Source: Taenia hydatigena (Eukaryota > Platyhelminthes > Cestoda > Cyclophyllidea > Taeniidae). From it: a DNA stretch of 64,000 nt. Position 1 is the stretch's first letter. Every line of letters begins with the position of its first letter. This document shows, piece after piece, positions 23,407-35,226 of the stretch. Where the stretch lies: the NCBI GenBank assembly GCA_036345935.2, contig JADWOT020000260.1, forward strand, positions 6,207 to 70,206. Reading direction: 5' to 3'. The notes below the pieces were generated by a model. It did not search any database, was not told the DNA's origin, and saw nothing but the letters and a program-made list of their open reading frames with translations. A program made the translations under genes and the position numbers.

Positions 23407-24189
23407 ACTCTGGTTTTTGCTCTGAGTTTAATGAACTGAGAATAAATTATGGCTCTTTCTATTCACTTTATTAGTTCTAGGAGTATGAATGCCAAGGATG
23501 GAAAAGCTAATCCCTTGTCGTTTAAACTCGGGTGTACCGCGTGTACGACAGGCACAGGCCAGTGAATGTTGACTAACTCATTCAGACAATTTCATTTAAC
23601 TGCCTTTGTTGCCTCAATTATTCACGTGCCGAATTGAATGTGCTCAGTTTGCTCACTTTCATAATTCGCATCTGCAAAATGAGGATAATTTCAAAAGGGC
23701 ATAACTCACTATACTGTGCTTAAGCCACGGCGAATCATGAATTAGCGGGCTTCGTTGAATCAACCTATGTAATCAGTATTTTGAGGGCACCAAAATACTG
23801 TCTCGGCTGCATTTTTTCATGTTGTCCAGTTATGTGTTGGGTGTTTGGCTGACGGTACAACTAAATATAGACGAATTGCATAGCACATGTGGGGTGCAAT
23901 GGACATTTTGGAATCATCACAGTTTGCGCACGCCCCGCAGTTTGTAAGCGTAGGGCTCTTGAATTTAGCTAAATTACTAGTGGCTAATTCCTAAGCAGTT
24001 TGAGAAGGTAGGCTGTTTTGTCGGGCAGTTTATCAAGTGAGACAGTGTTTGCGCATCCGTCCGAGTTCTAAAATATGATGAAAAGCCTTGAGCGACGAAG
24101 AGTGAAGTAGCTAATAGGCTATAGTGACAATCGCTTGTGTATTTGTCAGATCCAGCAAAGTGGCGCAGCATGGGTAAGTCAAGGCGCAT

Positions 24190-26470
24190 GTTTGTGCTTG
24201 TGGGTCATTCGTGTGCACTTGCTGATACATTCCCATACTTTATCCATTTTTGAAGACTAAATCTATCGGTTTTGGGTTTAAGATGTTTGCTCATATTTTA
24301 TCCTAAAAAGGTGATCAGTCCTGCAATAGGAAAATAGGTTCTACTTTGCATTTATTTGGTCTGTATCTTAATAACAAGTACATCTCCTATTTTTGCATAC
24401 AGTTAACAAATCAGCAATCGGTTATGTGAATTTTTACTACTAAATATGCGTAAGTTGTGGTGTCAAGTCAACCATGATCTGGAAATAGGTTCTGAAGCCC
24501 TTTCGAGACTTTTGTGATGTAAATTCATTGTAGCCATAATATTTTAAGAGTAAAGTCATTCCTAGGGACTATTTTGTGCCTATATACAAAAAGTTACGAG
24601 TTGTATATTAGCACTTTACTTCTGTTTTCCGATGCTTTCCTCACAGCATCTGCCTATTTTGAGGACCCAAAGGCAAACTAGAGGTGTTTATTCCTTCTGA
24701 ACTTGGTGCAATGTGGTTCAGATATCAGCATCTCTCAGTCTAGCTATGCTTTTCGCTAAATCAAAATGAGCTTATAGGTGCTGAGGTTTTCTTCTTATAA
24801 AGACAAACCTACCCTGCTCATTGCGTCGCATTTTTAAGCTTCCGGTATTCGTGTGCCATGCAGAGCACTTGAATTAGGCTCTAATTTGATAGTTGATGAG
24901 GTGGATTCTAGGAGATGTCCAGACTAGTAGTTTTGCTTTTAAATTAAGAGGGGGTTTCTATCTCCCATGTTGCCATAAAGTACACTAGTGCTTTGTGGAC
25001 CACAAAGTAGTGGTTGCGATTAAAGCAGGATGAGCTGAAGGCGAACTTAAGAGGGACGGATCGGCTCTGCTAAAGGAGCCTTAATTAAAAAATTTATTTA
25101 AAATATGCAACACTGGCCACTATCATTATTGACCTATTCAAGATTACTCTCGCATTTCTCTCCTTTTATTCTTGTTTTCCGTAGATGAAGTGCTGTGCTC
25201 TTTCCATTACCGATAAGAAGCAATAAATACAGACTCACATGCATGATACACGGCGACGCATTTTAATACCAGGGTCTTTTATCCGAACCATGCCTCTGCT
25301 GCTGTCAGTGCGCCGGGACTTACGTTTTTAATTGGCACGATAATACATCGCGTAGTAGCTCTACATCAAGCAGCCATTAGTAGTAATGATGCGCGGATTG
25401 AGCTTTTAGCCATGGGAGAATTTATAAAAGCGCTAACCAAGTCATCTGGCTGATTAGTTGGTGAAGCGAGTTATTGTGCAATGATTCACACTGAGCTGAC
25501 TTGGGGACCCGCGATGACATGGTTTATTCACTCCTTAATCATATAGTCTGCAAAATTCTAAGAGCTGAAAAGCAAATCAAAATAAAAAAAATTAAGCATT
25601 TCAAACACATTCGGGAAGGCAAGGAGGTAAAGAATGAAAGGTGTTCCCAACCTTTTTATCGTGTATGAAATTCTACCAAAACTTTGTTAGTAGCAATGAT
25701 AAATTGAAACCGAGTCGACACCCACTAGAATTGTGCATTAGCCCGATAGTTAAAACATCTGCCAAAGTGCGTGGTTCTCGCGAATCAGACGTAGAAGTGT
25801 CACGTGCGCTCTGATGATGAAGAGAAGAGGGGTCGCCTTAGCACGGATCCACCGCATTGATAACTCATAGAATGCCACTTAAGCTAAAGATCAAGGCAGC
25901 AACTAAGTAAGTACGGAGCTGAAGAGGCGACTTTTTAGAGCATAAATGCGTTGTTTGTTGCTTAGCATTCCTACTTTACTTTGAAAACTATAATGGTTAA
26001 AATTACTAAGAGGAAGGAAGCGCAGTCACTGATGCTTGTCTTTTTAACATAGAGCAATCGAAAAGGCCCATTGTGGCATGGATTACAAAATGCGGCTTCT
26101 AAGAGGGTGATGCAGATGTCATTTAAGTCTGCTTTTGGTAGCTAAGCGGCTGTCTTTGCCTCAATGGCTATATGGGTAATACGACCTAGGACGGCTTTGT
26201 CGTTAGAAGGAGTGGCAGCACAAGGTATCACGTCCCAAGTCGCTTTAGAAAGATAAGTTCCATTTTCCAGATTTCTTTGCCTATTTGGACATTCAGCGTC
26301 GTCGTCTCTCGATATCTTTTCCTCCCCTAACTCTGCACGTACTGAAGGAGGATGTAAGCTTCGGAAAAAATTTAAGCCCCCATTGGCGTTTTCTACCTCA
26401 AACTAGATATCTCTCAACTTTTGTGTGACAATGTAGTGCCGCTGCTAAGAGCAATGCTTCGAAATCTTTA
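24190..26470. other. No gene seen
   Basis: No open stretch above 60 codons, no exon with paired splice sites, no repeat recognised. Confidence 0.45.
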
Positions 26471-26473
26471 GAC

Positions 26474-26689
26474 ATGGCGTCCTTGACAGACGATCAACTC
26501 TTGATGGTTGTAAACTCAAATGCTTCTTCCACATTCATTTCAAAATATCATTCAACGGAGGCATATTTGCTTCAGCGATACAGATCTCCTCTATTTAATA
26601 CTTTGAGGCAATGGGGTGGCGGTTCCGATCATGCGGGTATTCTTCTTTACCCCAAACACATTTCAATTTCTGCACATTGTTCAGTCTAA
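26474..26689 (+). CDS. Candidate first exon, unidentified
   Basis: An ATG in fair context opens MASLTDDQLLMVVNSNASST and YLLQRYRSPLFNTLRQW before a possible donor GGG|GTGGCG. Protein-like composition only. Confidence 0.2.
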   Translation: MASLTDDQLLMVVNSNASSTFISKYHSTEAYLLQRYRSPLFNTLRQWGGGSDHAGILLYPKHISISAHCSV

Positions 26690-26829
26690 GCAAAAAATGA
26701 TGGCAAGCTGTTTAAAAAATGCTTTTATAAGTCATGATCAGAAGTTAGGCACTTCAAATCGAGCAAGCTGGGTCAACATGGACATGCAGCAGCACTTGTA
26801 ACTCTCCTTCCCGTAGCAGTTGACCTCAG

Positions 26830-28150
26830 GTTTGACGCAGTCAATGGTGATTCTGCAAGGATATGCTTAAATATGTGCACATTTTGCACATTGGACATCC
26901 TTCTAAATGGAGGTGATAGGAACGGGACCGCATCTCGGTTGACACATTGGCTTAGTTAGTCATGACAGCCGATGACATAAAATGTAGACCTTGCGCTCCC
27001 GCTCATCGCAGCCGGCGCTAAAGGACTCTTTTGCACATCCACTAAAGAAAATGTATTCTAAGGACAAGTTAAAGGTCCCTATTTACGCTTGATTAGGCTA
27101 AAAATGCAAATAATGCAAGCAAAGCTATCTGCTCTTATGATGTCATCCCATTTCTGAGTGCTCCTTCACCCTAGAGGCAAATTCTTTGTCCTAAATCTTG
27201 CTGCAATCCAAGCATAAGTTCATTTAAGCTACCCTTCGTCCGTTGCTCCATTCTTGAGCGAGAAAATAATTGACTCGATTGCGTAGGATGCGGAAGAAGT
27301 AACTAGTCCAAGTGTACTTCTAATGCGTCATGTTGAAATGCGGATTAAGGATCTGTTTCCTTATGCTTCCGATGTTTGACTGATTATGCTAACAAGCCAA
27401 ACACCCATTAAAACCGTGAGAAATAAATAATCTCTCAGAGAACAAGAGACTTTAATAACAGGAGCATGTCTCTAGAACAGATCTGTATATGTGAAGCACA
27501 CTACAAGCAGTACGGCACCGAATATGCCTCAACGATTGCAGGCGACTGATGGGCTTTTACAGCAATACATTTCGTAGTTAAAACCGTTTTTGATCGCCGG
27601 TAATATAAATTCGCCAGGCGCATCCAATCTTCTTATAAAGCAAATTATTGCAGCGTATTTACGAAGGATCATTGTTGACCAATGTAGGCGCAATCACCGC
27701 TCCAGCATCGCATCACACCCATCCGACTGACAATAGAGATGCCATTGATCGCACGGTGTAGTAGCTTCTAACCTCCGTCACACTGAGATTTTGCTACGTC
27801 GTACCAAATTAGATCGCGCACTGGTGACGGCTGCAGTATACGTCGTGTCACTTGAGCACTTTATCGCGCTTTACTCGTCTACAATTCTTTTCACTCCTTC
27901 CATTGCTCACTTATAACACTTATAACATTGCGTGCGATCAAATGCCTTTGCACCTAATCCCCTCTGCTCTTCTCAATGCGTAGATGTGCATGCTACTGGG
28001 TGGCATTGAGTAATGCTGCTTGAAGTGATGGTGGTGATGTTGGCGGTAGCAGACTTGATGGTCGTGGTGATGCCGATATCATCAGCCGTAGGTTCACGAT
28101 TGCGTTAATTTTGGCGTTCGTTGAAGTGTTGATGTCAACGCTGCTGTGGA
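26830..28150 (-). repeat. Inverted duplicate block, matches 6110-7520 reversed
   Basis: The partner of 6110-7520. On the minus strand the coding-like piece near 28135-28070 reads VDINTSTNAKINAIVNLRLM, behind an acceptor-like TTCCACAG, and runs on open to about 27993. Identity is clearly above chance across coding and non-coding parts, which marks a genomic duplication rather than a conserved protein domain. Confidence 0.75.
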
Positions 28151-28309
28151 ATGTGCACGGACATGTGCGTTTCGTATTGCACTCAGCGCTACTGCTTAGA
28201 CAATGAGGTTGGAGGAATTGTAAGTGACGTGATTGAGTGGGGATAGGAGAACGCAAAACAGGGAAAAGTGTCATGTGCGCGTGTGTGAGTGTGTGTTGGC
28301 ATAGCCATG

Positions 28310-28560
28310 TCAGAGAAGCAGAAAGGATGGATCGGTAAATGGGTAAATGAATGGATGGACTGATGGAGGGTGTGAGGCGGTAGTGGTGGAGGGTAATTGA
28401 GGGACCAGTAGAAGGGTGTAACCACGTAGATGACAATGAAGGAGCAAACTAAGAAATGAAGAAAGAGTGGACAAAGTGGACGGAGGATAGCGGGGATTGG
28501 GGAGGAGAGTGTGGAGGAAGAGAGGTGATGAGGTGTGTTGGTATGAAAAGTCAGGAAATG
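28310..28560 (+). repeat. Purine-rich tract
   Basis: A strongly G/A-biased plus strand (for example GGGGATTGGGGAGGAGAGTG) with imperfect ATGGATGG-type repeats at 28320-28370 and GTGTGTGAGTGTGTG at 28280. The long open stretches on both strands here (28436-27993 and 28456-28818) mostly reflect this bias. Confidence 0.6.
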
Positions 28561-29922
28561 GAAAGTAGAAGTTGTGCGGATATCAGGTATTGCTGTTCCC
28601 GCATGGTGTTATTCTCATATATTGATGCTCTTGTTTGGCTATTGACTTTTCAATCTTACTTCTTTTTTGATACAAATACTGGGAAGTGCGTCCCTAGTCC
28701 TATGGTTCGCACCTCAACATTTTACTATCCGCATGCAAACAAATGGCTACATTGTATCGACGGCAGAATTCTTCGCTTAACTGTGTATCACTCTAGAAAT
28801 TTGATTTGCTTGAGTTGATGGTTTCTTCCCATAATTCTGTTTGATTTTACACCAGCCTGCTAAAAATGCGGTTTAGCTTGAAGTCTTAACTTTAGTGAAA
28901 AGATGGCAAGTGACATTGGAGACGAAATCAAATTTTCCTAACCATCATCAGGGTAACAATAGGACTTCCAACCACTATGATATCTGAATGTTTCTGACAA
29001 CTTTGTTCACGAACAATTCCTTAAAAATTCTCAGAGCACTTGAGAGCTTTTTAACGTCGATAGCTTTCAAATGGTGCAAGCCAATAAAAGGGCCGAACAT
29101 CCCGCTTCAAACTTTGCCGTTATTTCCATCCCGTCAGATTATCTGGGTGCCAAAATGGGTGCTGTATGAATTGTGCTCGTATTGGTAAGTCCCATTCTCT
29201 GTGACACCGCAAATGGGTGGTCGAATTTTTATTGATGAGATCATCCACGATCTTAGGTGATTATCTCGTGTCTGATAACCAAGTTCACAGTGTGCAGACT
29301 GTAAACCAGGATGTACCACTATCGACAGCTGAACTATGCCGCGTTAAGTCGTAAAGATCCTATGGCATCAACTTTAGCTTGGATGGATTCCGCAGTAAAA
29401 AATGAAAACGATAACGAGCCAAAAGTGAACCCTACTACCGTCTCGGTTCGTCTTTGCGTAAGACAGTTAGTTGCAAGTGTGTTTCTTATTAGCGCATTGA
29501 GTGTAATGCTCATTTAATTTTAAGGACGTCGTTTATTAGGTGGTATTGGTGCTGCCGCAGTACAATAAACCGGTACAAGCCGGATTGACTCGTAACAAAA
29601 CGAACTTTTGCTGACTTTAATTGCACTAGCCCTCTTCTTTATAAGGCCGATCCATATCAGCAAAGAGATAACGCAAATAACAAGCACCACGAAGGTAACG
29701 CTGGCAATAGAACAATTAACAGTAGTGTCGTCGTTTTCACGTGCATTGCGAACATTCAGTACTTAATTAACAGGCTTGACCGACCACTTATTGACGGTAG
29801 CATGCATCCGCGCCGCTTGAAACAATATAGAAACAAGGAGACAGCTTCCTTGCGACAGGTGGGAATAATTGAGATAAAGAAAGTCGCTATAAGGGACACA
29901 ACGATTGTGCACCTTTATGCAG

Positions 29923-30012
29923 GGATCTTTACCTGAGCATGCGCCGAGTACAATCCTGCGGCAAGAAGATGCAGAGGTGTCGATGACCTCGAGTTTGACA
30001 ATTGCGCTGATG
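29923..30012 (+). CDS. Candidate 90-bp exon
   Basis: Acceptor CCTTTATGCAG and donor CTGATG|GTACTG enclose 30 codons (GSLPEHAPSTILRQEDAEVS...). Length divisible by three, no stops. No partner exons identified. Confidence 0.25.
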
Positions 30013-30750
30013 GTACTGCAAAAGATTAAAGATAGAATTGCTGTGTTAATTCACCGACAGAGAGTCGGCCACTGTCTTCATCGCATCACACTTCCCTTCT
30101 GTGGGAATATGAATGTCACAGTGAATGGAGGCTGAAGAGCCAGTGGGCCAAGGGAGCGATGAAGGAAATAGATAATCAGATGGGTAGAATTGCTACTAAT
30201 ACTACTACCACAAAATCAAAGTTAAGGGCGGTATCTTAATTAGCATTAAAATTGATCACCAAGAAGAAGTTGATATTTGGATACGGAATACGCCACACAG
30301 ACAACTAACTACAGTCAAGACGGGCTGGCCAAATATTCGCAATTCACTTTCTCAAGGCTGGTGGGATGCAGTGCCTTCATTTCATTTTCTGTGACAGCGG
30401 CTGAGGCCCAGTGGATTGCCAGTTTATTTTAAGCTGTCGATTTCCATAGTCCTTGCAAAAATAGGGGTGCAAGCTACTTTAAGTAATGGGCAAATCTCCG
30501 AACAGCAGCAGTATTTTGTTCCGTTGCTCCTTAGGGCAGCCAATTGTTCATAATCTTTTTTCTACTGCTGCAGCTGCTGAGGCTTTGCTAAGTCTTCAAC
30601 GGAACTATTATCACAAGAACGACTGATTCGCAACACCCTAGCATGCCTTCCAAGTTTTCAGCAGTGTAGAGGCTTAGATGATGCCTCCTGGATACTATGG
30701 AGGTTTCGGCCTGCATACGCGGCAAACAAGCTATGTAATGCTAATTCTGA

Positions 30751-31228
30751 GGGAAAAATCGAGAAGAGCTAGTGACTGGCTACCGCAGCCTTTGCCACTT
30801 CTGTTCTTCTCAGGAGAGTGAGTGACCATCGAGCCATCATTCAATCTCATTCTCCAATATCTACAGTCATACCTTAGCTTGCGTCTACCCTGAACTGGAC
30901 TTACAATTTCCTTTCGTACGATTCATCTTATTTATTATTAACTACCCTTCATGCTTGCCATAACTTATTTTAGGACACCGAATTTCAGGGAAAATGGGGC
31001 AGTTAGTGGATGGCTACCTCAGCCCCTGCCACTTTGCTCTTTGCAGAAGAGGGTGAGTGACCATCTATCTATCATTCGATCTAATTCTCTAACATCTATA
31101 GCCATGACCTAGCTTGCATCTGTCGTATAACTGATTCTACAGCCTTTTTACTACCGATTGCATCTACTACTTCATTATCAACTGCCCTACATGCCCACCC
31201 TAGTTTGTTGTGGTGCACCAAATTTCAG
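30751..31228. repeat. Two-unit tandem duplication of about 240 bp
   Basis: Units 30751-30987 and 30988-31228. Both begin GGGAAAA, contain GTGGATGGCTACCTCAGCC or a close variant followed by GCCACTT, and GAGTGAGTGACCATC or GGGTGAGTGACCATC, and end in AATTTCAG. Identity about 75% by eye. Each unit ends in an acceptor-like signal and holds a GGTGAGTGA donor-like signal, as if an exon and its intron had been doubled. Confidence 0.75.
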
Positions 31229-31582
31229 TACGCATCAGAGCTGTCACACAAGGCACAACTGAATGGGTTTCATTTGATTGCCAGGCGCATGGAAAGCAAA
31301 ATCCGTAATGATGGTTGTGTACACATTCACGCAGGCGTAAGAAGTGCAATGAGAGCTATTTTAGAATTCTTTCGATTAAAGCTGCGGGCCATCACCAGTG
31401 GGCCTTGGTGCCTTAGACACATCTTTGTTTACCCTTTATTTATGAGGCTCGCCTACAGGTGGGGTGTTGCGTTTGGCATGGACCTCGCTTCCATCCTACT
31501 AAACGTTGTGGTAGGACTCCTCACTACATGCCTTCCACTTTCCAACACACAAGACGGTACTCCTCAGTTCGGTCTACTCTAG
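31205..31582 (+). CDS. Candidate exon after the tandem repeat, unidentified
   Basis: Open for 125 codons and entered by the acceptor CCAAATTTCAG at the end of the second repeat unit. Contains VRSAMRAILEFFRLKLRAI and a hydrophobic MDLASILLNVVVGLLTTC that could span a membrane. Not recognised. Confidence 0.28.
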   Translation: MLWCTKFQYASELSHKAQLNGFHLIARRMESKIRNDGCVHIHAGVRSAMRAILEFFRLKLRAITSGPWCLRHIFVYPLFMRLAYRWGVAFGMDLASILLNVVVGLLTTCLPLSNTQDGTPQFGLL

Positions 31583-31799
31583 ATTCAGGGCTGATTACAG
31601 TCGCATACTGATGCATTCCAATTGCTTTTATTGTTAAAAGAGAACGAGTGAAGGCACGGGAGATCATCTTTTCGTTTCGTAGTTTGACGGTTTTTACGAC
31701 TCGACTGTTGTATTAACCATGCCATTACAATTTGTTGTCCAACTCTCACACTGCTGCAAGCCAATGTCATTGCAATAAGCGAAATGTGTGGTCGAGGTT

Positions 31800-33000
31800 A
31801 AAAAGGCTTTAATCCTTTTGCTAGCTTGAGGCGTGTTCTGACATCATTAAAGTTATTAAATCGATTTTCGCACATTTAACCGCTGTAGGATTCGACCAAC
31901 AGATCAACCGTGCATCATGACATGAGTCATCATTTCTCAACAAAACACAGGCCGCAGGCGAATCAAGAATCCACGCAAAATTGTGTCATTAGAATCCTAG
32001 AAACCGCCTTCTTTTGGTAACCGCTTTTATGCATTGCCTGCTTTAATGCCCTCCTTTTCTATGCCAGAGTCTCTCGCATCGGTGATGGGTGCGTTCCATG
32101 CATCCGCACCGAAGCTGGAGAGGGTGTGCAACTGATCTGTTTGTCTGTCCACCTCTGTGGCCTCACAAACTTTCAAACTGCTTGCGTGTCTAACTTTAAT
32201 TCTGGTGCCTCTATAGCTCATTCCTTATGTTTTTTATTTCGTCCACCATAAAACCCCAACCATTTCAGTCCTCTCTGTCTAAAAAAAGAAGACAAGGCGA
32301 AGAATTTATATCTGCCGCTTGATGAAAGGGAACCAGTGGTAAATATGAACTTCAACACCATAGTCATTGATTCGACATGGCACATGCGTACCATGTCAAC
32401 TTTTACGATCCCATGAGAGTAGTCGGTCAGACTGATTCACTGGTTTATATGAGCGGGAACAGTCTGGTGCGCAACAAACACTTTTGACGTAAGTATATTT
32501 CAATGTCCTTAGGCGTCCCATTTAAACCATGGATTTAAGGATTTGTAGCGGCTATTTTTGCCCACAGTGTGTACACATCTCTTCTACTTGGCGCTTTGAT
32601 TAGTTTTAGCAGGCTTAAGGCTTCATTCATTAATGGCAGATGGTTCAATTTTGATTAGTGATGTAGCCGCGCCAGGTGCCTTCGTCATACAGTGCTGTTC
32701 GATAGTTTGCCAGAGCTCAGATGCCTTCAAAAGGCTAACTGCCAAAGAGTGGCGCAAAATAGATCTGACGTCTTTGTCAAGTTCAGGTAACAACACCTAA
32801 AATCGGATAAATGTACCTCTTAACTGAAATAAGGAGCACCCACAATGCTGTAGAGAATAGCAACGATTGGTAATGGGCTTAAAACCGCTGAGAATTTGAT
32901 GCACAAAGCAAATAAAAAAAGCAAAATTCACTGCGTTATCCATGATGAACATTTTACGGAGGAAGGTAATTCACTCCTTCAGAATACACGTAGACTAACC
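31800..33000. other. No gene seen
   Basis: Only weak open stretches; nothing with paired splice sites. Confidence 0.4.
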
Positions 33001-33120
33001 TGGGCGAAGAAAGACGAGACAGTAAAGGATGGATGAAACAGTGGCGCACTACACTAGCCATGCTACAAGTCGACTTGTCAATATCATAGCAGTCAGAGAA
33101 TTGCATTTGTATGTGCGAAC

Positions 33121-33351
33121 TTGAGGCCTGCCAAGTTCACAAACAAAACAATCAGACGACGAAGACACCACAAAGCAGGTGTCCCACATACAAGCCAACA
33201 TGACTGCCTATACAAAGGCATAGGTTCGGCAAAGTTGCGCATTGGAGGTGTCAACTTTAAAATCACTGAAAATTCCAGGAAGAACGGTTCGAAATTTGGT
33301 TCTGAAGAATCGAAAAGCAACATACCCTGTGGTCTCATACATATCCAGTAG
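33121..33351 (+). CDS. Open stretch on both strands, unidentified
   Basis: The plus strand has 76 basic, Asn/Lys-rich codons (LYKGIGSAKLRIGGVNFKIT) ending at TAG; the minus strand is also open (33338-33093). Either could be coding. Composition slightly favours plus. Confidence 0.2.
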   Translation: MRPAKFTNKTIRRRRHHKAGVPHTSQHDCLYKGIGSAKLRIGGVNFKITENSRKNGSKFGSEESKSNIPCGLIHIQ

Positions 33352-34070
33352 TGGTTGCTAGTTTTCTATTGACTGCCTTTCTACCACAGGAAACGATCTT
33401 GACCAGTTACATGGCCGAAATTCAGCTTATATCATTTCGGTAAGAGAGTGTTGAAAAAGTACAACTAGGAATCACTTAGTTACGAAAATCCATAAGTTGG
33501 ATAAACAGTGCACCAGGTATGGCGGAATGTTTTTTTCCAGTCTAAAGAAGAGCGCTTCAAATTGATGGGAACCGATCATGTGTCAAAAAGCCTTCACCAC
33601 AATCTGCATCCACGTCCAAATCACATTAGTGGAAGCTATTGATCATGTGTGCTTCGTTCATCTGCCATGCATTAGCAAGTGACACGCAATGAGTCCAAAA
33701 ACTAACAGTTTTGCACTCGTCACCTCATTGACCAATGCCATAAGGGTGTCGGTTTGGTGGAAGACTATTTGCTCACCAATTGGCGACTTAAGGGACTACA
33801 GACTGGTATTTAAAAATGTCATTTGTGTTACAGCATTTACCATGAAAATAAGTGGGACGACTAAACTTTGAGCAATGCTTCACTCACCGCTTTACTTTCT
33901 CTATAATGCAGTTTTCTTTTGCTTCTCCCTGTGTGAGTGGGTCGACAAGTGACACTTCGTTGAGTGCTAACATGATCATTTGCTTTCTAAGGAAGAGTGG
34001 CAAATGTGCACCTTGAACTTATCTAAGACAGGCTCCTCGAGAAGGAGCATGAATCGTTAAGACTAGTCAT

Positions 34071-34626
34071 TCAGTCCAATGCTTGATATAACATGACAAT
34101 GCAGGTTTGAACAAACAATGTCTTGCATGGCCACCACATGTGATCTCGACGGCTGGGACGAACGGCAATGTGCAATTGGAAGTTGTCGTTGATGGGTCCG
34201 TTGTAGACTTCCTCAGCCAATGTGTTCTGCAGAGGCTGAATTAGTTGTTGCCTAACTTGCAGCTTCTCTGTGTTTCCAATGTGCCTTACGCCGACCAATG
34301 TGATCTCATGGGTGCAGCGTTTGTTTAACCACAGAATATGTAGGGCAAAGAGATGGCGCATCATTAAGTCGTAAAGAGACCTCCAGTACTTGAACTGCAG
34401 CCATACAAAGCACTTAACACTAGTGTGCAGGGAGAGGAAGGAGAATTGCAAACAGTGGGTAAAGAAAGTGATGACGTCTGCAGTGCAACTCACCCATGGC
34501 GTTCTCAACTGCAACACAAAAAATAGAAAACAATACGTGCATTCCACTGCATGGTGTTTCTTGACAGATGATAGAAAAAATTGGGTCAGGTGTGCCATGG
34601 AGAGAGATTGTGGTATTTCTGCGCAC
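34071..34626 (-). CDS. Unidentified gene, three phase-0 exons
   Basis: Exons: about 34626-34545 (HGTPDPIFSIICQETP) ending GAATGCAC|GTATTG; a 15-bp microexon (LRTPW) between TTTTTTGTGTTGCAG and GTGAGT near 34505; and a long exon from a GGCTGCAG acceptor near 34399 to TGA at 34071. The long exon reads FKYWRSLYDLMMRHLFALHI, THEITLVGVRHIGN and PINDNFQLHIAVRPSRRDHM. All junctions are phase 0. Composition and splice signals are convincing; the family is not recognised. The gene lies in the segment missing from the left arm, just downstream of the cyclase stop on the same strand. Confidence 0.5.
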
Positions 34627-35047
34627 TGTACACGGGCATTAGCACGCCAACAGTGATGAGAGCATCAGCAATTGAACCCTTAAAATTAACACTACGAGAG
34701 GATGTAGTTTACCTCACTTTAAGCAAGTGCACACGTCTAATCTGCTCATGTCTAACGTAGCTCATCCACATTATCAACTGACTAGCAGTGGGATTTCCGC
34801 TACCGTACAATTATCGCAGTTCAACGCTATCTACTATCACCTGTCAGTCTATTGTGGGTATTTTGTCCACTAATTCCACGCTTAGGAAAGCCGATGGAAA
34901 CACCTGAGAGTCCTAGTCAGAAAAGGTCCATTCATCACCTGCTGCCCACGCAACTGCTTAAAATAATGCTTCATTAAGTAAATACAGTATGAGTAGGAAT
35001 ACGTAAAACAGATTTGCAAGAATCCGTTGCTGAGAAGTTAATAATGC

Positions 35048-35226
35048 TTACATTGTTAATGGAGGAGGCTGAGGCAAAGGCTTGTGGAAGTTGTCACTCC
35101 TAGTGTGCCAATAAGTTGCTGTTTCCACACCACTCCCTAATTCCACTGAGCCGCGATATTCAACATGGTAGCCTCCGATTTCATCCAATATTCCTTTTAT
35201 CTTCTCGCTGATGTGTATTCTAAAGG
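35048..35226 (-). CDS. Guanylate cyclase C-terminal exon and stop
   Basis: The acceptor TACTTCAG|CC completes the Ala codon from exon C. The exon reads [30 protein letters not shown] and TATYWHT, ending in a short proline-rich tail and TAA at 35050-35048. This is the normal C-terminus of the cyclase fold; the family's 'KGKG' is replaced by GSG. Confidence 0.9.

Larger units (their letters stand above)
28150..34870. other. Segment present in only one arm of the inverted duplication
   Basis: Homology to the left arm stops near 34870 and resumes at 28150, whereas the left arm is continuous at about 6100. Either about 6.7 kb was inserted here or it was lost from the left arm. It contains a tandem repeat, an unidentified minus-strand gene and several open stretches. 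No transposon termini were recognised. Confidence 0.6.

Noticed and set aside
27993..28436. 147-codon open stretch on the minus strand rich in Ser, Pro, His and Thr
   Set aside because: Mostly a product of the purine-rich plus strand; only the NAKINAIVNLRLM part has a paralogue.
33951..34656. Plus-strand open stretch at 34390-34656
   Set aside because: It is the complement of the better-supported minus-strand gene at 34071-34626.
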